This document shows positions 50,801 through 63,822 of a stretch of DNA of 64,000 nucleotides, in pieces. The position numbers and the translations under genes were made by a program. Position 1 is the stretch's first letter; each line of letters starts with the position of its first letter. Source of the DNA: Drosophila persimilis (Eukaryota > Arthropoda > Insecta > Diptera > Drosophilidae); NCBI RefSeq assembly GCF_003286085.1, contig NW_020825322.1, forward strand, positions 186,001 through 250,000, in the 5' to 3' direction. The notes under the pieces are model-generated. The model had not been told where the DNA came from and made no database searches. It saw only the letters and a list, made by a program, of their open reading frames with translations.

Positions 50801-51716
50801 TCTGACGATGTGTCCCAAAGATCTCGATTCAGTCACTCTCTTGGCGGACACACAGGGGATGGCGGACAGCAGACATCGGACATTGGACAGGCAGGCCGAA
50901 CATAAACATGAAAATAAATTCATTAAAACATTTATCAAGTTCGACACTTGGCTGTCATATATCATGTTACATTTTGAGCTCGAAACATGTTTAATCCGCG
51001 TGCCAGCCGGGGTAAAAAAATGTAACTGCAATCGTTCGAGGGTAGCAGGGGGAGGGGGGGCCATCAGCCCACGAAGTTCATTCCCCATATCACGCTTCGG
51101 TCTCTGTTTGCTTTTGCTTTTGGTTTTTGCTTTTTTTGTTTTTAATTTGTGTAACGTGTGGAACCATGTTGTCTGTTGTTGCTTCGTTGATGCATATCGC
51201 GCTGCCACAGTGGAAACCGGCTAAGGGGGAATGCAGCCATCACCTGGCGAATGGGCGTAGTCTGAGTAGTTGATCTACGATACTTCGGTACGCTAAAAAA
51301 CAGAAAACCCTAGGAAAACTCTTCCTTCCCTGGGAACCATGGGCGATTTGCCGGTTGCACGTTAACGTTGAGGTATCACTGTATGAAGAGGTTCCCCCAC
51401 AAATGAGTTTTCGGACGCTTCAAGTGCTCCATGGCCTACACACATGCTGGAAAACGAGTTACAAAAACTCTTCCCTCTGCCCCCCACCCCCCTCCCCGGC
51501 AAAGCCCTTTACACCGATCAATCTTTCCCTCTCTCAGTCTTTAATTTTAGAAAAAGACAAATTCAGATCGAACGAGAGAGAGAGAGACAGAGAGGGGAGT
51601 AGAACAGGGCAATTTGCATGCATAATTCAAATTGAATATTAAATTCAAATAAATGCATTTTAAATGAGTATTTTTTTCTGTTTGATGGCGAAACGGCGCG
51701 GGTCTCGAATTGACTT

Positions 51717-51722
51717 TTTATT
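51717..51722 (-). terminator. Candidate polyadenylation signal of netrin gene 2
   Basis: AATAAA on the minus strand, about 1.5 kb past the netrin gene 2 stop. Other sites farther downstream could be used instead or in addition. Confidence 0.3.
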
Positions 51723-53009
51723 GATGCATTCATCAAACAAATTGTTATGCAAAGGCGCGTGAAAAATCAACTAGTATATTGTCAATAAACATGTGCATAA
51801 TTAACAAAAAATTCTTGAGAGGAGTTTTTCAATCAGCCACCAAACAAAAAGAATGCTAAACCGGAATCGAGAGCGTTGAAGCGTTGAAGATCAAAAAAAA
51901 CCAAAAGCAAAAAATGTTAAATATTAAAAAGCAATTTGGCAAATATCGAAAAATGAAATCAATGTTTGGCTTAGAGAATGTATGTATGTATGGCATATGC
52001 AAAAAGTGTTTGAAAGGCCTGTGAAACGTTCGTTAGGGGTGTTCCGCGTCATGACATTGAAACACATATTTGGATAATCTTAATGGATCAGAGTTTACGA
52101 TGAGGTATTCAAATTTATGTGGAAAATGTTGTCGATTGAAGTTCAAAATAATTAACATGGAAATTGATTGCTTTGATTTCCCTTCTGCTTTAGTTTTGAT
52201 GTTCGGAGATGTTGTTGACGCAATCTTTTACACCAATTCCTCTTTGAATTCAATTTTGGGACTTGTTGTTCCACAGATCCACAAATGAGCTTGAGATCAT
52301 CTTTAAGTGTTGCATCATTAGTCACAGATTAAGATCTCTCTGTGTTAAGTGTTCCATTCCACTATCCCACGCTGGAAACTTTTCCCCTAGTAGCAAATTC
52401 GCATAAATGCCCTACATTTTCCTTGACCAACTTTTGCACCACTCGGGCGGGTGCCCCTAATAAACTCTGTGTGATGTGTGCGTGTCCGTGTCCGTGTGCG
52501 TGTGTGAAAGCCTGCCGCCATCTGGCACCCCTCTGGTCAAGGCTCATGTTGTTGGTTTATGGCTGCACTTACTACTATATGTGTTGACTGTGGCCTGTTT
52601 GTCTATCCCCTCCCCCCAGTCCTGTCCCCCTCAATTGTCCATTGAATGTCCGATGTCCGATGTTTGTTTGTATGTCTGGTCTGGTGGCGGCCTCGCGACA
52701 CGCGACGTTCAGCGTTTTTCGCACTTGTTTTTGTCTTTGTTTTTTTGTTCAATTTATAACTGTTTTTTATGGCCTGCATACCACTACGCCACTCCACCCC
52801 ACCCCTCTCCGCTCCACCAGCTTCGATGTCACGTAACTGTAATTAGCATTTTGGTATTTTGTTGTATTAAAAGGGAGTATGTATTATTTTCTGTTTGTAA
52901 AATCATTTTATAGACTAGAGAAATGCCCCCAGAAAGAAAGATTATTAATCATTGGGTATCTCCAACGATTCTATTGAGGATGTTTTAGGCGTGTCTAGTG
53001 TTTAGGATT

Positions 53010-53042
<33 letters not shown>

Positions 53043-53216
53043 ATTTTTTTAAGGGGGCAGTTTTGAGTTTAAGTTTGAGTTTTGATTATTAATTTATAGC
53101 ATGATGCCGAAGAAGGTCAAAAACTTGAGTAAACTGTACAATTTATACAAAAACCGATACCTAGCCAAGTGTATGAAATTGAAATCCGCTCTGACATATT
53201 CCGTTTCCGGTTCGAT

Positions 53217-55261
53217 TCAACTGCATTTGCGGGCCCGCCGCTGGAAGCGCTTCATGCGCAGCGACCATTCGTCCTTCCACTCCAAAACGACTGAGCTGGG
53301 ACCGATGGCCAGGTATCCAGGCGCCGCCTCCGAATCGCGTCCAAGTATAAGATATGATCTGCATCAAATGAAACAAAGCAGATAATAAGAAATGTTAGAT
53401 TAACTATAAACTGCAATTAATTCACAGGGGCGTATGGATAGGGAGCCAGAGGTTTCCTCTGTCTGTTCGTCTCAACTGTTCAGAAGTTTTCGCCACCACC
53501 AAGATCGGGGTCACCGCTAACCTTACCACTTATCACCCCCGTTACATACACCTATCACGTGCATTTATACATATGTGAACACCTTTCACATTTCTTTTAA
53601 AGCAGAAAATATAGTGCAACGAAAGGTCAGATCAGGTAGGCCGGCTTCAGGACAGACCAAGAAGGACCATCTTGCCACCTGCAAGAACTCCTCAAAGCTG
53701 CTACCCGTTCAGTCCTCGGGTCTGTGGTCCGATCGATTCCAATCCCGACGATGGAGATTTGGAAATCAGAACCAGAAGAGTGGAACAATTCGAGGATAAT
53801 GGAATCATTGAAAAAAGAAGTCAAGTCCTCAGAGAACCGATTATATTGGAGTCGTTGGAGCAAAGTGGTGGACCCTCGAGAACACCTGGAGAAAGGGTTC
53901 GGGATGTATCCTCCGAAGGGACTTAGAAGTTGTGAGGGACGAACCATCTTATACGGAGGCCAGTCTAACGAAAGGTTCCCGCAAATATTTCCCATATTGA
54001 GTAGTACTTACTTATTCAGCTTGATTTTGGGACACTGGCACTCGATGCTCTTGCGTGGCACCAGCAGCATCATATTGCCCCGACCGAGCAGGGAGCTGGT
54101 CGTGCCCGACATGGGATTCCGCTTGAAGATCGTCTGGATGTTGATTTCGTATTTGTAGATTTCATTCTGTCGTTCGATCGAGAACTTTTCCGTGCTAATG
54201 TCCTGGGAGGCGCGATCGTGGCCAATAACCTTGGCCAAAATGGCTGCAATAAAGGCACAAAAATGAATCGAAAATAGGAAGAGATCGTATATAGAGAGAG
54301 AGAGAGAGGGAGGGCGTCTCTTACCATAATCTTCCATGCAAAACTTGTTCAGATTGAGCTTCTTGGGACTGGCCTTGCACTTGCCGCAATCTGTGGAGAG
54401 ATATAGGAGAGGGGAATTATTTTCTGAGGAAAATCGAGCTGGTTTTCTTTGAGTGTACTCACACTTCTTCATTTCCTCGGCCTGCGAGCCGCCGCCTTCC
54501 TTGTAGTCACCATTGCCGGCACTGCCACCGCCTCCGCCGGCACTCTCGGCCTGAATCATGTTCGCGTTGGTGGGCACTTCTGCAGATTGAAGGAGGAGAG
54601 AACCTGAGTTAGAGGAGGATCCGGTACACAGAAGGGGGAGGATCTGAGTCTGGATCTGGGTGGGGGTGGGGGTACTCACTGATGCAGGGCGCCACATGGG
54701 AGCGCGTCTGTTGGTAGCCGCGGGCACAGCGGTTGCAGGTGAGACCGGTGACACCCTCCTTGCAGGGGCACTGTCCACTCAGATGATTGCAGGTCTTGCC
54801 CGTGGATCCCACCGGATGGCAGTCGCAACCTAAAACATAAAAACATCCTCATTAGCGGGAAGAGTGGCGAATCTTTATTGGCCCATCTACGAGGGAGATG
54901 GGTGTCCCATCTGGCATCTGGCATCTGACAGACCACTGATTGATGACAGCTTATCAATATCAAGGAACACTTCGTATTCCGCCCAGGATCCCCACGTTCA
55001 TCCTCGATGTCTCGACTGTCTAATTCAATCTATCTATTTATGTGGAATATGATGTGGGGGGAGGGGACTTACGTTTGCAGACTTTGCGATGATTTGGCGG
55101 CTTGGTGGCATCCCGATAGTAGCCCTCGCGGCAATAGTGACAATACCGTCCTGTCGTATCATGTTGACAGTTGTAGCACACGCCCCCGGACACCCGACCG
55201 GACAGCTTGTAGAGCTCCAGATTGAAGCGACAGCGACGGGCGTGTCCATTGCACTGACACA
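53217..55261 (-). CDS. Netrin gene 2, last six coding exons (LE2, LE3, linker, C345C/NTR)
   Basis: Exons in transcription order: 55261-55073, 54829-54680, 54579-54463, 54390-54325, 54243-54012, 53358-53217. All junctions are GT-AG and keep one frame, giving about 297 residues to the TGA at 53219-53217. Exon 1 is LE2 ([20 protein letters not shown]...). Exon 2 is LE3 ([20 protein letters not shown]...). Exon 3 is a linker with Gly/Ser runs. Exons 4-6 form the basic C345C/NTR domain: [18 protein letters not shown], then [12 protein letters not shown]..., [10 protein letters not shown], then SYLILG... and the C-terminal [22 protein letters not shown] repeats bind DCC/Frazzled in this family; the basic NTR domain binds heparan sulfate. 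The signal peptide, domain VI and LE1 are beyond 64000. NetA or NetB is unresolved; I lean weakly to NetA by length. Confidence 0.95.
53359..54011 (-). other. Last intron of netrin gene 2, unusually open sequence
   Basis: A 653-base intron between the final two coding exons; the other internal introns are 72-243 bases. Its central part (about 53620-53990) has moderate G+C, no microsatellites and overlapping open frames of more than 80 codons on both strands. The translations resemble nothing I know. It could be chance, an unrecognised insertion or an unannotated exon. Confidence 0.6.
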
Positions 55262-56526
55262 CTGGAGGCACAGAGGCACAGAGGAAGAGAGAGAGTGGGG
55301 GAAAAACATTTGGTTAGAATATAAATATACAACTTTTTTTACTTGCTATAAATAAATCGTGAATATGGTACGTGAGGAGTACACATCCATATCTGGGTTT
55401 CAAAGTGAGAAAAATGGTATAAATGAAGCTTTAGCTACTTTAAAGCCTTATGTCTGCCTATCCTGAAAGGTTACTCGACGATACAATATGTTGTTGATAG
55501 TTATCTCGGTATAGGTTCTTCAATTATTTGATTCCCTTGCCTTTCAGAGCTGACCCATTTCCCAGCACAGCTGTACCTCGATCGTAAACAGTTTTTCGCT
55601 CATCAGCTTTCCCTAGTTCGTACCAAATTATAGGGATTGGCTAACGAGCGGCAGCCGCTTGCTCCCACAGAAACTGCCATTAGAGGAGCAGCAGGAGAGA
55701 TGCCATCCTGGGGGATAAACCCATCGGAAGGGGGAGGGGGCTGGTCAGTGAAGCTGAAGGAAACCTAATCATTTAATGGCAGTCCCCCCGCTCAGCCTGC
55801 CCCTTCTGTTGTCATTAATAATTAATAATCATAGGAAATTGTTGCTATACGTGTTCTATTTTCTGGACAGGTGCGGCGGGGGCCCCTGCCCCAGTCCTGC
55901 ATTTGGCTATGATTGATTATGGTTGCCGTTGTTGCCTTTCTTGATTGATGAAAAATGTTGGCCTGCGCCTAGGGAAGGGGGGGATTTCTTAATGCAGAGG
56001 CCCCGGCCCCCCGCCCCGAGGATGATACGATGGATGGTGGCTGATGTTGGCTACCTTTCGCTTGATATTTATTTATGGTTTATTTTGGTATTGATTTTTG
56101 CAGAAATTTCCACACTCGAGACACTCGAATGCGCCCCTTAATGTTCATTTAATTAGTTGGACAATATCATAAAATAATTTTAGCAACTAATTGGCAGCAC
56201 TTGACTGCAATTTATGGTCGTCCCTGGATGTTTCCTTCGCCTTCGCCTTCGCATCCGCATCCGCATCCTCCTCCTCGTTCCAATCGCTGGCAGAAGGCAT
56301 TAAGCGTGATTTATACACACACACACAGATACACACCCACACACATTGGCGTGGCATTGGGGGATTGTCCATCGATGCCCACGCAGGGAGCACGCATGAG
56401 CGCCTGTGTGCTGTGCGGAGCCCTTGGGGAGCGCCCTGGCTTTGGCTTTGGCCCTGGCTGGTGGACTGGTGCGACTATTGTGATTGCTGTTGCCTCATAT
56501 TTTTCATATCTTATGTCTGCATCATC

Positions 56527-56530
56527 GACT

Positions 56531-56561
<31 letters not shown>
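56527..56561. repeat. ACG trinucleotide repeat
   Basis: About eleven ACG units within the netrin gene 2 intron, producing spurious frames on both strands. Confidence 0.9.
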
Positions 56562-59500
56562 AGCAGAGCCTGACAACAAAGGAGATGTCCGGGGAAAGGG
56601 GCAACAGACAACGCGAACGGTCGTCCATCCGTCCGTTTATTTGGCAAATAATAACAGCAGCAGCAGCAGCAGCAGTAGCACCAACAATGGATACCAAGAG
56701 CAGACACTGACAGGAGCTAGAGCCAGGACCAGGACCAGGACCAGGACCCAGACGCAGACACGGACGATCCCTGGAATACTTATCGACGAACCATATCCTT
56801 GCAGCAGGCGCAGAACATGTGCTGCTCCTCCCCCGCCCCCACCACACACACACACACACACTCATATTGTCATCATCTCGTTGTCATCCTCATCCCCATC
56901 GTCGTTGCTCTGTCGTTGTGGTCGTTGCACAAATTAAAATGAATTTTATTTTTACTTGACACTCGACTTCATCTGGAGTCTCTCCATCCGAGGCGAGGCG
57001 GACCAGGAAAGCCAGGAAAACCATCGAGCATAACGACTTTTAGGTCTGGCATTGGCACTGCCATTGGCCAAATGGAATTATGGCCAAAGCAAAGTGGTTT
57101 TCATAAACGATCATGTGTGGTCTCGCAGTATTTGATGGAAAATTGACACCAAGAGACCAAGAACTGGCTGAGTCGTGCCTTCGTCGTCATTACTATGGCA
57201 AAGATTGAAGACAATATTCATTCCTCTTGTGGCAAGCATTTCAACCTACAACCTTCTCTTTCTTAGGGCATTGCCAGTTCGTTCTTTGAGTGTTTCTGCT
57301 TCTGCTTCACTCAAGAATTCCATCTCGTTCTCCTACTCATCTCCATTTCGCATCTCTCAGCTCTCAGCTCTCAGCATCTCTCATCTGCAATCCCATTGTC
57401 ATTGTCCGTTCGCATCAATATGAATCTTATGAAGAGGACGAGAACCTTTTGTCCGGCAGCGGCAGAGAGCCCGTTGTTGTCCTGTTGTTGTCCTGTCGCT
57501 GTTTGCTCATATCACTTTTAATGATAACAATAATGATAATAATAAGATGCTCTCCACTCTCCACTCTCCACTACACTCTCTCTCTTTCGCAAAGTGTGAC
57601 CCTGGGGCACGCTGTCTCTCTCTATTGTTGCCATTGACACGCATTGTAAATGAGTCGCATGCCCCATCGGAATGAATGGATCGGCCCCTGGACCCGTCCC
57701 CGTTCTCGCACTGAAATTCCATTGGCAGACAATTGGAAAAGAACTCGAAAAACCGAACAGACAAAAAAGGCAGCCACAAAATTAGCCTCAAAAGTGGAAC
57801 ATACACATTTGTGTTATTGTATTTTTTCGGTAAATCGATGGAAATCTCCGGTGTGTCTATGTCTGTGGAGCATATAATCCCCCCATATATAGTGGGGGAT
57901 TTACTGAAGCATGTCCAAGTGTTATAGAACGGAATACGCGGATGGGGCAGGGGCAGGGACAGGGGCATTGGCTGGGGGAGAATGGGGGAGGATGCACTCA
58001 ATCAACATAATTTCGGGGGAAACAATAAAACGCATTTTTGCGCAAATTTCCTTTACAGTTCATTTGATTTGTGGAAAACACACGCACACATTAGCCTCCC
58101 CCTCCCCCCCAACCCTTGCCCCATCCCCCATGTTTCTCTCACTCGAAACCCCAATTTGCACATCGCATGGAAAGAGAATGCTCTTTTGATATACGACCAG
58201 AGATTGGAGGCCCAGACCAGACCCAGACCCACAGCTAAAGAAAGAAAATTTGCAGGCGGTCGAGAAAAGAAAAGTTCATAATTTAGCTGCAATTTTAATT
58301 AAAAGCCAAACACTCCGAAGGAACACTCTCTTTTTTTTCTCTTTTTTTCTTTTTTTGTGTGTGTGGGGGGGGGGGAGGGGGGCAAATGGAAATGCCATTG
58401 GAAGAATGGGAATCGACGGGGGAAAACACATGCAAAAAGCCAACGAAAAGTGCGAAAAAACACCAACACAACACACAGAGAAATAAAGGAAAACATGTGA
58501 AAATCATTTTGCACCATGCCACAGGAGGGATGGAATGGGGCATTGGGGCATTTGGCGCCGACAGATAAGCCGGCAACGGGCCACGGGCCACGGACCACGG
58601 ACCACGGACCGACGCTCCAACGATCCGACGGGACTGGACCCCAGAGAGGAGGTTCTTCGGTCGACGAGTCTCTGGGAGTTATGTGCCCGTTTGTTGTAAA
58701 ACGGCACAAAAATTATGGGCGAAAACCAAACAGGCCTCGAAATTGTGCAGAGACAGGGGCAGGGGCGACAGTGGGGCCCAGAGGCTGGGGCGGTGGAGCC
58801 GCCTGACAGACCCCCCCTTACCCCCTTTCCCATTCGTATACCCCATCTATAAACTGGCTACAAAATGTCTAAATTTCTGCCAGAAAAAAAGAAAGAGAAA
58901 AGTGGGAGGAACTGCAACAAAATTTGAAAGAAAAAAAAAAACGAAAGAAAGAAAGACTCTGGCCAGCGTTTTTGTTGTTGTTGTTGTTTTTGTGTTTTTG
59001 GGGAGCGTCTGGGACCTCAATCCGATATGATATGATCTTGAGTATGAGTACAAGTATACGTATACGTATTCGCATTCGCATTCGAGGCAAGGAAGAGTCG
59101 GAAGAGGCGCCTCACCCAGAGTGAATGAGTGGCACAATGTTAGCAAATGGAAATGAGCCACAAGAGTTCCTATAAATTACAAGTACAAGGCATTTGCTGT
59201 GTTCCCAGGAAGTGCAGTATGCACAGAAGAGGTCAGGTCATATATGGGTTAGTACTGAACCCACTGAGTATTCCCCATGGATATGTATTTGTGTGCCGAA
59301 AATCGATGATTAGTGGCACATGCCTATCTCTTTTAGGCTCTGTATAGCTAGATCTATAGTTATAGATTATTCTTTGGACACATTTTCCTCAGGAATAGAT
59401 TCAGTTTTCAGCATTACTCCCAGGCAAGTCAATTTTTCATTCGTATTCTTCGGAAAGCCAAGGATTCAGCGTAAGATACCGTTCATTATATATTTGAAAT

Positions 59501-61807
59501 TTGTTGTTAAAGAATATTTCCTTGGCGGACATTCATAATTCAAGTTCTCTGATGTTTTATGATTGAAACTTGCAAGACTTCTCGACTGAGAAAAGGGAGA
59601 TGTGCTTTCAGCTTCTAAGCTGCACATTTTATTGCACGGCTACTCTGTAAGAGAAAAAACCAGAACGAGCCAGAACCAGATACTGATTTCCCCCGAATTA
59701 CCTCTACTCTTACCACAGCTCCACCGCAGGCCTCTGTGGCCTTCTACTGAGTTTTCCTGGACTTTCTTGCATTTTCTTCTTGTTTTATTTCAATAAAATG
59801 GCTTTTGGTTAGTGATTTAGGGCCAAGAAATAAAGCGGGCGGGCCTTTCGTTTTCATAATTTTCGGTGTGGCATATAATTTGTGTGTCTGCCACACATGC
59901 CCCATGTAAAGAGCTTCCCCCCCTCCCCACCCACACACACACACACACACACATGGAAATACTCGTAAATTTGCCTCATCAAGCCATCCTCGTGCTGAAA
60001 TTTGCTTTGCCTGCAGAAAATGTTGCTCGAGTCCCGTGTCCTTGTCCGTGGACCCTATTCCAAGGACCTCGACAATTTTTCAGCTGTGCTTTTTTTTCGT
60101 CGAAGGGAGTTTTCATGTGTGTGTGTGTGTGTGTGTGTATAATTTTCGCGCCCGTTGACAAGAAAGTTTCCCTCATTTCTCGCCTTTGGTTTATTTTCGC
60201 TTTCATTTTTCGCAATTTTCCCACTCTCCCTCTCTATTGCTCTTTCTCTGTGTATTTCTGTCCCTTTTTGGTCCCTTTTTGTGTGTGATTTTATTTTTAT
60301 TATTATTTTTATGTACTCGCATTTTTTTCCGACGGCTCGACGACGATTTTGGTGGTTTGTGTGTTTTAGAATTTCGGTGTGATTTGAATTCTCAATGAGA
60401 TGATGCCCATTTTCCCCTTTCCCCATTTCGAATGGCAGCCAAAAATGGGGGAAAATTTGTTCATTGGAAATTGTTGTGGGGGGAAATCAAGTGAAGCATG
60501 AAGGCAGCAGACAAAAACAGAAACAGAGACAGAGACAGACAGAGACTCTCTCTTGTGTACGCCTCTCATACATTCCCCATTAACCATCTCTCTGTCTCTC
60601 TCTCTCTCTCTCTCTTTCCGTCTCCTTCCATCTGTTGCTATTTCTTTCCAAGAAGAAGCTTCTCCTTTCTGTCGTTCGAGTTTTTTTTTTGCCAATGATT
60701 TCAAATGTGCTGCCACGCATAATTTTATTTATTTTTCAATTTTTCAGCCTCTTACTTTTCTGTCTCTCGGTCTTTCTTCTGTTCTTTTGTTCTTGCTGTC
60801 TCTTTCTATTGGTCTCGCATTTGTCTCACTCGCTCTTCGGTCTGGGCGGGGGGGGGGCGAGTCCTTAAGCACTTTGCTTGCTTATGGCCCGGGTCTGTTA
60901 TGATATCCATGAACCTCTCCCCACCTTCGTACTCCTTCTTCGACTCCTCTCAAATCCTGTTGACACTTCTCCCACTCTCTCTCTCTCTCTCCCTCTCTGG
61001 CTCTCTCTTTCTGCCTCTTACAGATTTATGCATATTTTTGGTTGAGTTTCAAAAATTTGGGTTGCCCAAATATTTGTCGCTTGAATGACAACCGATTCTT
61101 ATATTTAGACATTGAGTGCATCTGTCTTCATTCTCATCCTCAGTCGAAAAGATAGAGACGGAGAGAGAATGATAGAGAGAGACAGAGAGGGAGAGAGAGA
61201 GTATGAGTACATAGAGGTCTCCTCACTCGAAAAATATCGAAAAAGGGTTCCATTTTAAAGATAATTCCTTGAAAATACCAATATTTCTCATAAAATACAT
61301 TATAAATATGATATATCAAAGTTTTTCCCCCATTTCTGTGGCATCAACTTTGGGGTAACCTTAGAAACGTTGCGCTCTCTTTAAGGACTGCTAAGCTACT
61401 CTGTGAGTCTCGTTTGAATGCACTTTCTTTGGGTACAATCATCGATCTACCATTGAGTCCCATCTGTCTGTTCAGGCCACACTATTTGATGGTAATTTTC
61501 TTACATTTATTCATTCGAAACAGATGGATCACTTAACGGCAATCCCCAGCCACATGGATGTTGCATGGATGGAGAAACCGAATTTTCGCCCATTAATTTC
61601 GCCTTCAAATGAATGTACTTTCAACGCCTTCTCTCATGGAGAAATGTGATTCTCCCACGAAAATTGCGGGTCGCGAAATTGGCTTTTGGCATCCAAAAAA
61701 TTATTTATGGCCCTGTGGGTGGGTCGAGCATTGCATTAATGTGGTGCCATCGACACCCCCACACAACCGCTGAAACGGGCAACCGATGGAGTGACAACTA
61801 CCACAAC

Positions 61808-61829
61808 GATGATGATGATGATGATGATG
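61808..61829. repeat. GAT trinucleotide repeat
   Basis: Seven GAT units, followed by a second GAT run after a short interruption (61834-61848). In the netrin gene 2 intron. Confidence 0.9.
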
Positions 61830-63800
61830 TTGGCGATGATGATGATGACGCCAACACTCGTATTTGGCAAACAAATTATGCCAAAAAGTGCGCATTGGGA
61901 CACACACAAAATTGTAGACCCAAATCGGAGCCAAATCGAGGCACTCTCTATTCCCCAACCCCCCCCTCCCATAGCCCCCACTCTTTCGCTGGATCGAAAT
62001 TGCCTGGGCGTTTGATAATTGAATTGAAAAGTTTGTGTGTGCCTCGCACAATCAGTGGAAAACCCATTGAGACGCCATAATTCGCAAGATTCGGTGCAAC
62101 TTTAAGGTCTGCCTTTTGGAAGGAAGGACAGGCGCTGCGGCAGAGAAGGCGGGGGAAAACCGGGTAAATGGTTAATGGTTAATGGCAAGATGGTAAATGG
62201 AACATGGAAATTGAGCAGATTGCCGCCGCCAAAGACAGAGAGAGAAAATCAGAGGGGAAATGCAACAGCAAATGAATGAAGGATGATTAAACGGGTCCAA
62301 CAAGAGAGGGGTTGCGCTCTCTTTGAGTACATGCCTTACTACCAAGCCACACTGTGAGAGAGCCACGGAACATTGCTGCGTTCATTCTGGGTCCAGATTT
62401 GTTCCTTCTCGTTGCAGAAATCTGTTCCAATGTCTGATATCCCAAGAAATCTTGCCCCCAAATGGTCGCTCCCAGGACAAAGTTTAAGGCCTTTCTTTAG
62501 GGTATATACTCGTACCTTATCGTTTTCTTCAGACAAAACTTGTGGTAGTCCCTGGTTTTCCAGAGCTCGTACATTAGCATTGCCTTTGGCTTTGGCCAGG
62601 GCTTTGGCCTCCTGCCTCCAGCCATGCCTGCCCATGCTGCCCTGAGTCTTTGGTCTTTGGTCTCTGGGTTTTTGGTTTTGGTTTTGGTTTCAGTTTCGAG
62701 ACGCGAGCATTTTCATAAGACATAAATTCTGCGATTTAGCTAAATGTGCTCTACGGACCCATGGCTGGGTAATTTGTGGCATACCCAGGGTCTCGTACTC
62801 GTACTCGTACTCGTACTCGAAGGACAGACATTGTGCTGCCAGCAGGCTGCTGCTATGCAAAGAGAAAAGATAGAAAGAAAAACTGCAGCAGCATTAAATT
62901 ACGCTCTCACATGGGGTACAGCCCAGGAGATGGCGAAGGAGATGGCGATGGCGAAGGCGAAGGAGAAGGAGATGGAGCCACAGCCACAGCCACAGTCGGA
63001 GCTGGCAGACAAGGAAACTGTCGGACAAACTGGCGGACAGACAGACAGACAGACAGGGCGGGGGGATGCTGGAGGAGACGGGGACCCAGACAAGGCGACT
63101 CTGAGACTCTGCGACAAGCTCATATTGCTTTATGTCTCTCTCCCTCTCCAGTGCCTGGTTAAGCGCTTTTAATGGGACATTTTGTAAGTAAATTGCATTA
63201 ATTTCCCAACTTAGGCGCGCACCCAAAAAAAAAAAGCAGAAAAGAAAATGCATTCGTACAGAGAGAGAAAAAAGCAGAAGAGGGAAAAGTAGAGAGAAGG
63301 AGACTGGTTTCCAGCAGATGACATACGACCATTGGCCGTTGTCAATGTGCCATTCGATGATGGAACGATTTATGAGGCTCTTCTCTTCTCCTCTCCTCTC
63401 CTCTCCTCTCGACTCGAATCGAATCGAAGCCTCGATTACGATTGGGCCACCAGAAACCGGTTGGCAATTCGATTTCGATATCATCGAGCCGCGCTCCGAT
63501 CTGGTGGTGTCTCGTGTCCGAATCTCGTGTCTTGGTCTCAAATCAAAATGCAATTAAAAGCAGAGGATCGGCCACTGACACAGCGGGAAAATTGTTATGG
63601 CCTGTGCGCTCTGGCGCTCTATCGTGCCACATCTAGCTGCAAGTGTCAAACGGGTTGGCATCATCATCATCATCATCGCCGAAAGCCGGTTAGAATGGAG
63701 GGAGACTCACGAATCGGGAATACTCTATGGGGTAGCTCTCTCACGGAGTAGCTAAGCACTTGAATGCGCACTCTCTTCGCCGCCAGCTCTATCCTAGTGA

Positions 63801-63822
63801 GTGTTTTCCTTCAGGAAAACAC
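63801..63822. repeat. Perfect 10-base hairpin
   Basis: GTGTTTTCCT and its exact reverse complement AGGAAAACAC are separated by TC. It lies in the netrin gene 2 intron. Short loops of two bases are awkward as RNA hairpins, so it may act as a palindromic DNA site or be chance. Confidence 0.7.

Larger units (their letters stand above)
47087..53216. other. AT-rich region downstream of netrin gene 2; likely contains its 3' UTR
   Basis: No protein-coding gene is supported. Since the netrin gene 2 stop is at 53217-53219 on the minus strand, its 3' UTR runs to lower coordinates. The first minus-strand AATAAA I see clearly is at 51722-51717, which would give a 3' UTR of about 1.5 kb; others occur farther on. 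The part from 47560 to 49110 is strongly T-rich on plus with a TA run (47785-47822). 47230-47530 is moderately complex sequence that I do not recognise. Simple repeats include GTCCAT at 50304-50327 and TC/TG at 53012-53041. Confidence 0.55.

Noticed and set aside
10012..55261. One single netrin gene joining the exons at 10-11 kb and 53-55 kb
   Set aside because: Both are on the minus strand, so the C-terminal exons are upstream of the N-terminal exon. They must be two genes.
56191..56937. 248-codon frame in the netrin gene 2 intron
   Set aside because: It is composed of translated microsatellites (Ala-Ser, Asp, Ser, Thr-Arg and His runs) in intronic DNA.
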